Source: Lentimicrobiaceae bacterium
GTDB taxonomy: Bacteria; Bacteroidota; Bacteroidia; Bacteroidales; Lentimicrobiaceae
Length of the DNA: 64,000 bases
Assembly (NCBI GenBank): GCA_020636745.1
Contig: JACJXH010000009.1
Location: 1 to 64,000 of the forward strand
Direction: 5' to 3'
This document shows, in pieces, positions 44,622 to 53,044 of this stretch. Each line of letters begins with the position of its first letter. Position 1 is the first letter of the stretch. The translations under genes were made by a program, and so were the position numbers. The notes beneath the pieces were generated by a model. That model had not been told where the DNA came from, searched no databases, and saw only the letters and a list, made by a program, of their open reading frames with translations.

Positions 44622-44653
44622 TTGCTTTTGTAAGTTTTATTAACGTATATTTG
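44622..44653 (+). promoter_or_regulatory. Candidate promoter of the second sigma-factor gene
   Basis: TATATTTG (44646-44653) with TTG 21 bases upstream (44622-44624). The start would be near 44660, giving a 5' leader of about 118 bases that contains two AGGAGGCA motifs and a possible 11-codon frame. Confidence 0.5.
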
Positions 44654-44768
44654 TCCCTTATGAAGGTTTAAAACCCTTTATTTTCAATGAAACTGTTCAT
44701 ATTTTTTTTAACCAACCCATAGGAGGCACTTATCGGATAAATATCTACGCTTTTAATTACTAACAAAA

Positions 44769-44776
44769 AGGAGGCA
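44769..44776 (+). promoter_or_regulatory. Strong Shine-Dalgarno sequence of the sigma-factor gene
   Basis: AGGAGGCA two bases before ATG, with AAAAAGGAGG as the full match to the 16S 3' end (CCTCCTTT). Almost no other gene here has such a site. A second AGGAGGCA lies 48 bases upstream (44721-44728). Confidence 0.75.
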
Positions 44777-44778
44777 AT

Positions 44779-45366
44779 ATGCATGCCCAGCCAGTTAGCG
44801 ATCAGGAGCTAATCAACAGGTATTTAGCCGGTAACGAAGTTAGCCTGGAACAGTTGATCCATCGCCACAAGAACAAAGTATTCTCTTACATCCTTATGGT
44901 TGTAAAGGATAAGCAGCAAGCTGATGATATTTTTCAGGATACCTTTATTAAGGTAATTCACACCCTGAGATCAGGTACTTATAAGGAAGAAGGGAAGTTT
45001 ATTCAATGGGTAATGCGCATTGCGCATAATCTGGTGATTGACCATTTCAGAAAATCCAGAAGATTTCCTTCGGTTGAAAGCCCGAATGATTCGTTCAATA
45101 TTTTTGATAATCTGAGAATTTATGATGAGTCTGCGGAAGATCGCATTATAAGTGAACAGATTCACCAGGACGTCAGAACTTTAATCAACTTTCTGCCTGA
45201 TGAGCAGCGCGAAGTGCTGATTATGAGACATTATTCAGATATGAGCTTTAAAGATATTGCTGAACAGACAGATGTCAGCATCAATACAGCTTTGGGCCGT
45301 ATGCGCTATGCTCTTATCAATCTTCGTAAGCTAATTGAGCAAAAAGATATTTCATTAAGCGTATAA
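44779..45366 (+). CDS. Sigma-70 family (ECF-type) RNA polymerase sigma factor
   Basis: A 195-residue sigma factor with region 2 (about 25-95: HKNKVFSYILMVVKDKQQADDIFQDTFIKVI, WVMRIAHNLVIDHFRKSRR) and region 4 (about 130-185: LPDEQREVLIMRHYSDMSFKDIAEQTDVSINTALGRMRYAL). The unusually well-conserved region 2 and single-gene setting with no anti-sigma nearby differ from the operon at 23.4 kb. The start is fixed by a strong Shine-Dalgarno sequence (44769-44776). A terminator follows at 45390, and a small protein gene at 45524 may belong to the same locus. Confidence 0.92.
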   Translation: MHAQPVSDQELINRYLAGNEVSLEQLIHRHKNKVFSYILMVVKDKQQADDIFQDTFIKVIHTLRSGTYKEEGKFIQWVMRIAHNLVIDHFRKSRRFPSVESPNDSFNIFDNLRIYDESAEDRIISEQIHQDVRTLINFLPDEQREVLIMRHYSDMSFKDIAEQTDVSINTALGRMRYALINLRKLIEQKDISLSV

Positions 45367-45389
45367 CTTTATTTCTGTTTTCATGTTTG

Positions 45390-45422
45390 CTGCGGAAAGT
45401 CTGTGTACTTTCCGCAGTTTTT
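45390..45422 (+). terminator. Rho-independent terminator after the sigma-factor gene
   Basis: An 11-bp stem (45390-45400 with 45407-45417, arm CTGCGGAAAGT), 6-base loop, then TTTTTG. Confidence 0.9.
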
Positions 45423-45523
45423 GTTTTCTTGCATTTCTGATTTTTTTTTAAGTAGATATAATAATCAGGCTCCGCTAACGTTTATTCCTAAAATCGGGAT
45501 TTATTCACAGATTAAACAAGCCT

Positions 45524-45724
45524 ATGGCCAAAAACTTTACGCAAAAAGACTCAATGCAAATTCAAACAAAATCAACCGGATATAACCTGAAAAAGATAAG
45601 GACAAGTCCGGTAAATGTTTCGCCAAGTGAGGCAACCATCAGGAATTTGCTCAATTATTCAAAAGCCTTATCTGCCATCCCTGACAGGCTGACGGGTAAT
45701 TTTACCTTAATACTGCTTAATTAG
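45524..45724 (+). CDS. Small protein (66 residues) downstream of the sigma factor
   Basis: A 66-residue basic protein without signal peptide or membrane segment. The C-terminal half PSEATIRNLLNYSKALSAIPD followed by a short hydrophobic end (TLILLN) resembles, from memory, small proteins often encoded just after this kind of sigma gene in Bacteroidota; this was not checked. A strong terminator follows 24 bases after the stop, and another terminator lies upstream, so it is a separate transcription unit or a read-through product. Function unknown. Confidence 0.6.
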   Translation: MAKNFTQKDSMQIQTKSTGYNLKKIRTSPVNVSPSEATIRNLLNYSKALSAIPDRLTGNFTLILLN

Positions 45725-45748
45725 TATTTTTTTTAGTTGGTTAATTGA

Positions 45749-45784
45749 AAAACTGCTCCAATGGTCATGGAGCAGTTTTTTTTG
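45749..45784 (+). terminator. Rho-independent terminator after the 66-residue gene
   Basis: A 12-bp perfect stem (45749-45760 with 45768-45779, arm AAAACTGCTCCA), 7-base loop, followed by T residues. It supports the view that 45524-45724 is a real transcribed gene. Confidence 0.92.
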
Positions 45785-45888
45785 TAGCTGATTTTGAATG
45801 TTTTTGCTCTGCTAAATAAAAAGTATTACACAATTCAGGGACGTAAGTGTTTCAGGTTATTTAAGGTTGCATTTTGATTAAATGTATC

Positions 45889-47097
45889 TTATTCACTCAC
45901 GATTATTTCGGCAATTTTATCCCTCATTTCATTAAAAACAGGACGGAGCCGGCTGTCGCCATCGGTGCCGTAATTGACTATCAGAGCCATGGTGGCATGA
46001 TGATATGGGAAATAAAAAAGATCGGCACTATACGCCAAATCCCGCCCGCGATGTCCCCAGGCAAAGTCAGTTTCTTGATTGCCTATATCAATAAAATCTT
46101 TAAAGCAAGCGACGCCAAGTAGCTTGCGCGATTCAATAACATGATGAAAAACGAGCATCTGATCAAGGGAGGCTTGAGATATCAGTGTTTTTTGTTCAAA
46201 AAGCGCGTCAGCAAATTTGTACATATCCCATACCGTAGAGTAAACACCTCCATACCCATTTCCACTGCCAGTATTCCATTGTGTTAAATTTTCCAGATTG
46301 CCATTGTTATATAAATCAAAATATCCCTGCGCGATACCCTGCTCAGGTAATGGCTCATGCCAATAATAATAGGTGTCATTAAGTGAAAGGTTGTCCATAA
46401 TCTCATTTCGCAATACAACTGCATGGGGCAAACCTGTTGCCGATTCAATAATCATGCTCAGAAGCAAATAATTGGTATTGCAATACGCAGCAGTATCGGT
46501 TTGGCCGAATGAAAACATGGGAGGTTTGTTATAGACAAATGCCAGTAAATCATCAGCTGTCCAATGTTTTGAGGGATTGTTGAGTACCTGAAGGTAAAAC
46601 TTTTTGTCTTCAATTACTTCGTAAAAGCCAGATGTATGGTTAAGCAGGTTTTTAATTGTAACAGGCTTGTTACCATTACTTATCTTTCTAAGCTTATCAT
46701 CAGGAATGTATTTGCTTATGGGGTCGTCAATTGAAAGAATTCCCCGTTCCTGCATGCGCATGATGGTTACACCAAGCATCATTTTTGTGATACTTGCAAT
46801 TTTTGAAACATGGCATGCCTGCATGGGTATATGGTTGGCTATGTCAGCCATTCCGGATGAACCTATATAAATCCCGCTGTTGTCTTTCACCAGAAGTGAC
46901 ACGCCTGGCAGTCCTTTGGTAACGTAAGTGTCTATAAGTGATTGATATTGGGTGCTTTTGGGATTTGTTTGGTAAATATCAGCATTTTCAAGCGCGCAAT
47001 CCATGGACGCGGGCTTGTGAATCTCATCATTTTTACATGATTGAAAAAGAAATGCATGGACTATGCAGATACAAAAAATTAATAAGGATCTGGACAT
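45889..47097 (-). CDS. Serine hydrolase (beta-lactamase / class C PBP-like), lipoprotein
   Basis: A 402-residue lipoprotein (Cys21 in FLFQSC). Beta-lactamase-like motifs: S102-I-T-K105, Y-C-N in AAYCNTNYLL as the second element, and H-R-G in WGHRGRDLAY as the third. Length and order fit D-aminopeptidase / carboxypeptidase-like members. It lacks the extra C-terminal domain of the serine hydrolase at 1.5-3.0 kb and is not a close copy of it. Its start overlaps the end of the upstream gene by 19 bp, so the two are translationally coupled. Substrate unknown. Confidence 0.87.
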   Translation of the reverse strand: MSRSLLIFCICIVHAFLFQSCKNDEIHKPASMDCALENADIYQTNPKSTQYQSLIDTYVTKGLPGVSLLVKDNSGIYIGSSGMADIANHIPMQACHVSKIASITKMMLGVTIMRMQERGILSIDDPISKYIPDDKLRKISNGNKPVTIKNLLNHTSGFYEVIEDKKFYLQVLNNPSKHWTADDLLAFVYNKPPMFSFGQTDTAAYCNTNYLLLSMIIESATGLPHAVVLRNEIMDNLSLNDTYYYWHEPLPEQGIAQGYFDLYNNGNLENLTQWNTGSGNGYGGVYSTVWDMYKFADALFEQKTLISQASLDQMLVFHHVIESRKLLGVACFKDFIDIGNQETDFAWGHRGRDLAYSADLFYFPYHHATMALIVNYGTDGDSRLRPVFNEMRDKIAEIIVSE

Positions 47098-47789
47098 TCA
47101 AGTCTGTCTTGAACAGGCATTTTTTGATTACCTGAGTTTTTAAATAGGCTGAACTGTAAACCAACAGATAATAATCCGTTGGGCAGAAGTGGCACATAAT
47201 GGCGAACAAAGGGCATTTGCAGCCTGAAGTCATAGTTGATGAAAATACGCCGGATATTATAATGATAGCCTGCATCATATCCGATACCAACACCAGCTCC
47301 TGCTATCAATTGCGAACGGCCGGCTCCTTTGGATTTGCTCCATGAGCCATCAGCCATTTTAACAAATTGCCCGGTTAATAAAAAGGCATGCATGTAACCG
47401 GCATGTAGTGAAGCTTCGGCAGAAAACTTCTTAATATATCTACGGTAACCTGCCTGTGTTGTGAGCAGGGCGGCATGATTGACATAACGGTGGTAAAAGT
47501 AGCTAAGCCCAATGTTTTGAAACCACTTCCCGGTAAAAACTTTTCGTCCGCCCAAGTCAAACGTGTTGATTTTTCTGAAGATAGGGCTTTTAATGGTTTC
47601 TTTCCATCCAAATTCATAAGAAAATGCCAGACCGGGATGAATAGGCTGATTGAAAACCGCTGTAAGTGAAGCTGGAGGCAATAAAGTGGCATTGTTGAAA
47701 ATACTAACTGAGAAGGGCTTTGATTTCCAAGGCTGCGCATAAGCAATAAAGGGCAGCATCATTAAAAAACAAACCGCTACTTTCTTCAT
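47079..47789 (-). CDS. Exported, probably outer-membrane beta-barrel protein, unknown function
   Basis: A 236-residue protein with a signal peptide (MKKVAVCFLMMLPFIAYAQ). Alternating aromatic/glycine strands (FSYEFGWKE, IGLSYFYHRYVNH, AGAGVGIGYDAGYHY, INYDFRLQMPF, LLSVGLQFSLF) suggest a small beta barrel. The C-terminal 20 residues after FSLF are polar, so the barrel ends before the overlap with the serine hydrolase gene. No family name is recognised. Operon partner of that hydrolase. Confidence 0.7.
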   Translation of the reverse strand: MKKVAVCFLMMLPFIAYAQPWKSKPFSVSIFNNATLLPPASLTAVFNQPIHPGLAFSYEFGWKETIKSPIFRKINTFDLGGRKVFTGKWFQNIGLSYFYHRYVNHAALLTTQAGYRRYIKKFSAEASLHAGYMHAFLLTGQFVKMADGSWSKSKGAGRSQLIAGAGVGIGYDAGYHYNIRRIFINYDFRLQMPFVRHYVPLLPNGLLSVGLQFSLFKNSGNQKMPVQDRLECPDPY

Positions 47790-47946
47790 CGTTTATTCTG
47801 CTTTAGTTCGTCCAACATGAGCCTATGCGTTAATTTCAGGCCTGAAAGATACATAAAAGTTGCAGTCAGATACTTAAAGGAATCATCAAAAAAAGCTTAT
47901 CAATAAGGTGGTTTTTGAAGAAACAGGTGTTTGAATACAAGAAGGT

Positions 47947-48588
47947 TTATGTGTTTTCATCATTATCATAAAAATTATCCGTTAGTTTTTCATGATTTCT
48001 AATCTTTTGACTGAATCGTAACCTGGCTTCCTTCTCCTGATGAAACATTTGATTCATCTTTTCTGGTTCTTTTTCAAAGATAATTGAGTTGGTAATGGAG
48101 ATGGATAATGCAAATTTTTTGACATCATGATCGGCTCCAATGTAGGTAAATGTCCAGTTTTGTAATTCAAGTTCTTCAACCAGTTGCTTAATATCACGGC
48201 CTTTATATTCTTTTGAACTGTTTTCTTCTCCATCGGTAAGTATGGTAACCAAAACATTGTAATCTGACTCATTTGCCAAATAAGCCCGTAGTTTACCTAT
48301 GCTGAATCCGATTGCGTCATATAAGGGTGTTGAAGCATCAGGCATAAACTGGTTTTCATTGATTTCAGACAGCTCGCTTACGGGCATGTTTTCGAGTAAA
48401 TATTTTCTGCCTAATCCATTAAATGTGAGCAGAGAAATAATGTGCTGCTGTTCCGGATACTGTTTTTCAACACCTTTGATGGTTTGAACTACTTCATTAA
48501 ACCCCTGAATAATATCATGCTTTATGGATTGCATGGATCCGCTTTCATCCAGAATAATCAGGTTAAATACCTTATGTTGAGGTTTCAT
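47947..48588 (-). CDS. VWA-domain protein
   Basis: A 213-residue cytoplasmic protein covering one von Willebrand factor A domain. The metal-ion-dependent adhesion site is complete: D-E-S-G-S in LIILDESGSMQS, Thr in DASTPLYDAIG, Asp in ILTDGEENSS. The type resembles TerY-like VWA proteins; no tellurium-resistance (TerD) or AAA gene is next to it, so a partner is not evident. The C-terminal 40 residues are charged (QEKEARLRFSQKIRNHEK). Monocistronic, 158 bases upstream of the exported barrel gene on the same strand. Confidence 0.85.
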   Translation of the reverse strand: MKPQHKVFNLIILDESGSMQSIKHDIIQGFNEVVQTIKGVEKQYPEQQHIISLLTFNGLGRKYLLENMPVSELSEINENQFMPDASTPLYDAIGFSIGKLRAYLANESDYNVLVTILTDGEENSSKEYKGRDIKQLVEELELQNWTFTYIGADHDVKKFALSISITNSIIFEKEPEKMNQMFHQEKEARLRFSQKIRNHEKLTDNFYDNDENT

Positions 48589-48746
48589 ATAAAAGGATTA
48601 TGGTTAAATGTAAAATTCTATTTGGATTAATATAAACCTGAAATGTCATTTGTCAAGTGTTTTTTAATTTTTTGATGATTTAAAATAGCTGCGGTTAAAA
48701 ATCGTTAAATGTCCCTGATGAAAGCGAATATTAACTCAGGTCCGTG

Positions 48747-48754
48747 TACCTTTG
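48747..48754 (+). promoter_or_regulatory. Candidate -7 element of the DUF5686 gene
   Basis: TACCTTTG matches TAnnTTTG. It would start transcription near 48761, eleven bases before ATG 48772, and so favours that start over one at 48709. Confidence 0.5.
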
Positions 48755-48771
48755 TGCCACAAATCGTTACT

Positions 48772-51426
48772 ATGCTCAATAGGTTTTTTGCAGTTTTACT
48801 TTTCTTTATATTGGCCTCTGTAGCAGCTTATTCGCAGGTTTTAAGCGGGGTTATAGTTGATATTCATAACAAGCCAATCCCTTATTCAACCGTGTATGTA
48901 AAGGAAGTTTCTCTTGGTACAGCTGCAAACGAGGAAGGTTTGTTTGAGTTAAAACTCAAAGAAGGAAATTATACCTGTACTTTTCAAAGTATGGGATATG
49001 AGTCTGTTACAAGAGTAGTTCCCATCGAAAGAAGTAATCCTGCATTAAGAATTGTACTTCAGGGTATGGTTTATTCACTGCAGGAGGTTGAGGTAAATGA
49101 TGGCGGCGAAGATCCTGCCTACAGGATAATGAGAAAAGTTATCCGAAAAGCACCGCTTTATGCTCAGATGGTAAAATCATTTAATGCAGAAGTTTATATT
49201 AGAGGAAGTTTGACTATCCGAAAAATTTCAGCAATGGTAAAATGGATGGCACGTGACGATTTAAAAGAATCTGATATCAAAGAAGGGGATACATTTTTGG
49301 AAGAATCAGTGAATGAAATTGACTTTGCAGCTCCCAATCTTACCCGCCAGCGTGTTAAATCTATTCATAGTACTTTTCCAGGAGGAAATGAAGGCCGCTC
49401 CTCAGGTGCTATGGGTTTTATTTCAGGTAATATTTATAAACCGGATGCTTTTGGTAATGCATGGTCGCCCTTGGCTCCGGGCGCATTTAAGTTTTACAGA
49501 TTTCAATATGAAGGTGTCAGTACCATAGGGGAGGTGAATGTTGACAGAATTAAAGTGATTCCAAAAGGTGACGGGCCACAATATCTCAGAGGATATTTGT
49601 ATGTAATAGAAGGTTTGTGGTGTATTTATGCAGTTGATGTCAGTATTGATGAACAACTTGGATTAACACTGCAGCTTCATCAATTATTCGGAGAAGTGCG
49701 TGAAGGTGCGTGGCTACCTGTAACCAACCGTTTGAAAATGGATATGGATTTAATGGGCAACCAGGGCGGTTTTCTTTATAACACTTCTATCAGATATAAC
49801 AATCTGGTTGTGAATCCTCCATATTTAAAGCCTTCGGTCCCCAAAAAGGGAGCCAGTGATGGCTTTTCAGCAAAAAGGAAACAACACAGAAGCGAAAAAC
49901 TGAATGAAAAAGCCAAAGAGCTTATGGCAATTGAGCTCCCAACTACCAGTGAAGCGAATAAACTGGCAAAGATTATCAGCAAAAATGCTGAATTAAAGCT
50001 TAAGGATTCATTGAGAAGAAACCATGAATATGTAGAGGCATATAAAGCAGTTTTTGACAGTAATGCCAGAAAATACGATTCCATCTATTGGAACAGGGTC
50101 AGGCCTATTCCTTTGGCGCTGAACGAACTTTCCAGTGTAAAGTCATTTGATTCCATTCAGAATATCAGAAATCTGGCGTTGAATGATACCACGAATCCTG
50201 AAAAGTCAAAGAAAGGCAGATTTTATTCAAAACTGATTTTTGGTGGCAGGCATGACATTGATACTTCATGCTTTTTTCAAACAGATGGTTTAATCAATCT
50301 GATGGGTGTGAGTTTTAATACTGTTGACGGTTTTGTTTATAAAACAGGTTTGCGATATGAAGATAAGCTGAAAGGGGGCAAGACTTTATCTTTAGGATTT
50401 AAACCCGGATATGCATTCAGCCGTAAGGCTTTTATCTGGGATGCTGTTGTGGCTGTCAAGAGTGACGGAAGACATAAAAATGCATTTGCCCTGCATGCCG
50501 GGTCAGGAAGTTTCGATTACAATATTGATAAAGGCGCAGCATTAATTGAAAATACATTGGCATCATTATTTTTCAGGCGAAACCTGAAACGACTTTATAA
50601 CAAAGATTATATCGAATTGAATCATGAGATTTTACTCGCAAAGGGGCTAAATCTGAAATCCGGAGCCTACATTTCGGATAATACGCTGCTCAGGAATTAT
50701 AGTGATTTTTCTTTTTTCTTCAATAAAAGCAGGGATTATATGCCTAATATACCTGAGAATATGAATTTCAGAATGCAGGCACATCAGGATCTGATGATAA
50801 ATTTCCAGCTTTCTTACAAGCCAATTCCCTATTATACAATTCAAAACGGAATAAAAATTCCCCGCAAAGGGATGAACCAAACTCCTGAATTTTCTTTGGG
50901 TTACAGAAAAGCCATTCCGGCCAAAGGATTTGATTCAGACTTTGATTTGCTTACAATGGGTATTGCACAAAAGTATGCTACTGGGAAACAATCTAATATT
51001 GAGTATCTGTTTGAAGCTGGTTACTTTATTAGCAACAAGGTAGTTTATTTTGATGATTTCAGGCATTTTGCATTACAACCTTTGGTTATTGGGGTGAGAG
51101 ATTTTTTTCCTGTACTGCAAATGGGCGATTATTACCGTTATAGCACCGATACTTATTTTGCTGAAGCCCACTTTATTTACCGGACCCCATTCTTTTTACT
51201 TACCCGTTTGCCTTTAATCCGTAACCGGATGTGGACGGAGAATTTTACGCTTAATTACATTTATGTGCCTGAATACAAAAATTGTGTTGAATTAGGCTAT
51301 GGTGTTGGAAATTCATTTTATAGTATCGGCGTTTTTGCCGGATTTGAAAGAGGTAAATATCGCATTGCAGGGCTTAGAATATCCCTGTCAATGTTTGGGA
51401 AGCAGGAAGTTACGATTGGGATGTAG
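48772..51426 (+). CDS. DUF5686 outer-membrane protein with carboxypeptidase-like regulatory domain
   Basis: An 884-residue protein from MLNRFFAVLLFFILASVAAYSQ. The mature N-terminus is a CarboxypepD_reg-like beta-sandwich (VLSGVIVDIHNKPIPYSTVYVKEVSLGTAANEEG, about 22-110) as in SusC-type receptors. The remaining ~770 residues match the DUF5686 family (AYRIMRKVIRKAPLYAQMVKSFNAEVYIRGSL), which ends as an outer-membrane beta barrel. No TonB box or plug is seen, so it is not a transporter of the SusC class. The Ala/Lys-rich part around residue 370-440 looks coiled. Function of the family is unknown. Confidence 0.88.
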   Translation: MLNRFFAVLLFFILASVAAYSQVLSGVIVDIHNKPIPYSTVYVKEVSLGTAANEEGLFELKLKEGNYTCTFQSMGYESVTRVVPIERSNPALRIVLQGMVYSLQEVEVNDGGEDPAYRIMRKVIRKAPLYAQMVKSFNAEVYIRGSLTIRKISAMVKWMARDDLKESDIKEGDTFLEESVNEIDFAAPNLTRQRVKSIHSTFPGGNEGRSSGAMGFISGNIYKPDAFGNAWSPLAPGAFKFYRFQYEGVSTIGEVNVDRIKVIPKGDGPQYLRGYLYVIEGLWCIYAVDVSIDEQLGLTLQLHQLFGEVREGAWLPVTNRLKMDMDLMGNQGGFLYNTSIRYNNLVVNPPYLKPSVPKKGASDGFSAKRKQHRSEKLNEKAKELMAIELPTTSEANKLAKIISKNAELKLKDSLRRNHEYVEAYKAVFDSNARKYDSIYWNRVRPIPLALNELSSVKSFDSIQNIRNLALNDTTNPEKSKKGRFYSKLIFGGRHDIDTSCFFQTDGLINLMGVSFNTVDGFVYKTGLRYEDKLKGGKTLSLGFKPGYAFSRKAFIWDAVVAVKSDGRHKNAFALHAGSGSFDYNIDKGAALIENTLASLFFRRNLKRLYNKDYIELNHEILLAKGLNLKSGAYISDNTLLRNYSDFSFFFNKSRDYMPNIPENMNFRMQAHQDLMINFQLSYKPIPYYTIQNGIKIPRKGMNQTPEFSLGYRKAIPAKGFDSDFDLLTMGIAQKYATGKQSNIEYLFEAGYFISNKVVYFDDFRHFALQPLVIGVRDFFPVLQMGDYYRYSTDTYFAEAHFIYRTPFFLLTRLPLIRNRMWTENFTLNYIYVPEYKNCVELGYGVGNSFYSIGVFAGFERGKYRIAGLRISLSMFGKQEVTIGM

Positions 51427-51545
51427 CTTGTGATTCAGGTGTTTCATTTTATCATCCTGTGAGCGTTTATGATAAAATCGGGCTTATTTTAAAAAGCACT
51501 AATTTTGTTTTCTTTTCCAGTTTTTGATGACCTAAATTATATTTT

Positions 51546-51770
51546 ATGGAAGTTCAGCCCAACAACCCATTACATGGTAAATCTCTTGAAACTATATTAA
51601 ACGAGCTTGTTGCATTTTATGGATGGGAACAACTGGGGTATAATATTCAAATTCGTTGTTTTAATGAGAATCCGAGCATTCAATCAAGCCTTAAGTTCTT
51701 GCGAAAAACGCCCTGGGCCAGAAAGCAGGTAGAGGATTTGTACATCAGGGTTTTGGCTTCAAAGAAATGA
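51546..51770 (+). CDS. VF530 family (DUF2132) small DNA-binding-like protein
   Basis: A 74-residue protein with the VF530 pattern: NNPLHGKSLETILNELVAFYGWEQLG, IRCFNENPSIQSSLKFLRKTPWAR, VEDLYI. The family folds as a small helical unit with HMG-like or DNA-binding resemblance. The stop overlaps the next start (ATGA), so it is coupled to the flavoprotein gene. Confidence 0.93.
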   Translation: MEVQPNNPLHGKSLETILNELVAFYGWEQLGYNIQIRCFNENPSIQSSLKFLRKTPWARKQVEDLYIRVLASKK

Positions 51771-52972
51771 AACGAAAAAAAGCTTTGGTGATTGGAGGAG
51801 GGCCTTCGGGACTAATGGCAGCCTGGATGCTTGCCGATAAGTTTGAAGTATATCTTTTCGATAAAGAAAAAATGCCTGGTCAGAAATTTCTGCTTGCAGG
51901 AAAAGGAGGGTTTAACCTGACCAATAAAAAAACCGGAAAAGAATTATCTGCCAGATATTCTCCTGCCGGCTACCTTGATGAACCTTTGAACGCATTTGAC
52001 AGTAAGGCGTTCAGGCAATGGCTGTTAGATCTTGGCATCCCAACATTTGAAGGAAGCAGTGGCAGGGTTTTTCCTGAAAAAGGGATAAAACCCGCACAGG
52101 TTCTTGCAAAAATTACTTCTTCTCTCAAAACGAAGGGTGTGTTCTTTTTAATGAAACACCGATTGATATCATTCAATCAACAAATGGATTTTGTTTTTGA
52201 ATCTTCTGGTGCTGAAATAACATGGAAGGCTGATGTTGCTATTTTGGCTTTAGGTGGTGCCTCATGGCCATCCACCGGCTCAGACGGAAAATGGCTTGAT
52301 CTGATGCAAAAGCAAGGCGTAAATACAATTCCGTTTCAGCCATCAAACTGCGGGCTAAATATTGCATGGCCTGACACAGTAACGCAATTTCATACGGGAA
52401 AGCCGTTAAAAAACATCGCAATAAGCGCAAATAATGCTGTTAGCAGGGGAGAGGCGCTAATAACTGAATATGGTCTTGAAGGGAATGCTGTTTATCCGCT
52501 GATTCCTGAAATCAGAAAAACATTGTCACAAGGTTTGTTGTCCCATATTTGTATTGACTTTAAGCCAGCCAATACAAAGGCGCAATTGGCCTTGAAATTT
52601 GCTGGCAAAGATGCCCGTCGGTTTAATTATGGCGATGTTTTAAAGCTCGATACAGCCGCCATGGCACTCATCAAGGCTTATACAAGCCGCGAAGCTTATA
52701 TGCAACCTTTTGATTTTATCAGCGAAATAAAATCATTGAAAATTTTAGTGCATTCACTCCGGCCTGTTGAAGAAGCTATTTCGTCAGTTGGAGGTGTGCC
52801 ATTAAATGAAATGAATCCTGATTTCTCACTTAAGAAATTTCCCCGAATATTTGCCATTGGCGAAATGCTTGACTGGGATGCGCCAACAGGTGGATTCTTA
52901 CTGCAGGCTTGCTTTTCAATGGCATATTATGCCGGGCAAAAGATTTTGGAAAATCTGGGGGAAACGAGCTGA
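51767..52972 (+). CDS. TIGR03862-type flavoprotein (HI0933 / BaiN-like family)
   Basis: A 401-residue FAD protein. The dinucleotide-binding motif VIGGGPSGLMAAWML is at residues 8-22, followed by KMPGQKFLLAGKGGFNLTN, typical of the HI0933 group. ALGGASWPSTGSDGKWLDLMQKQG and the C-terminal EMLDWDAPTGGFLLQACFSMAYYAG agree with the TIGR03862 subfamily. The family is NAD(P)/FAD-dependent, with a proposed role in reduction of unsaturated substrates; the true substrate is not known. Starts inside the stop of VF530 (4-base overlap). A terminator follows at 53001. Confidence 0.9.
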   Translation: MKRKKALVIGGGPSGLMAAWMLADKFEVYLFDKEKMPGQKFLLAGKGGFNLTNKKTGKELSARYSPAGYLDEPLNAFDSKAFRQWLLDLGIPTFEGSSGRVFPEKGIKPAQVLAKITSSLKTKGVFFLMKHRLISFNQQMDFVFESSGAEITWKADVAILALGGASWPSTGSDGKWLDLMQKQGVNTIPFQPSNCGLNIAWPDTVTQFHTGKPLKNIAISANNAVSRGEALITEYGLEGNAVYPLIPEIRKTLSQGLLSHICIDFKPANTKAQLALKFAGKDARRFNYGDVLKLDTAAMALIKAYTSREAYMQPFDFISEIKSLKILVHSLRPVEEAISSVGGVPLNEMNPDFSLKKFPRIFAIGEMLDWDAPTGGFLLQACFSMAYYAGQKILENLGETS

Positions 52973-52995
52973 TAAAAGACTGAGATTTTAATATT

Positions 52996-53026
52996 AAAAA
53001 AAAGAGGCGCCAAGCGCCTCTTTAAA
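52996..53026. terminator. Terminator between convergent genes
   Basis: A 10-bp stem (53001-53010 with 53014-53023, arm AAAGAGGCGC), 3-base loop. The longer T-run is on the minus strand, so it mainly ends the lipoprotein gene at 53045. Confidence 0.85.
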
Positions 53027-53044
53027 TAGATGTGGTCCGGCTGA

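Noticed and set aside
45403..45585. 60-codon frame starting in the sigma-factor terminator
   Set aside because: Begins in the terminator hairpin and overlaps the better-supported 66-residue gene in another frame.
47947..48588. VWA protein as a member of a Ter/MoxR-type stress system
   Set aside because: No TerD, MoxR-type AAA or other partner gene adjoins it.
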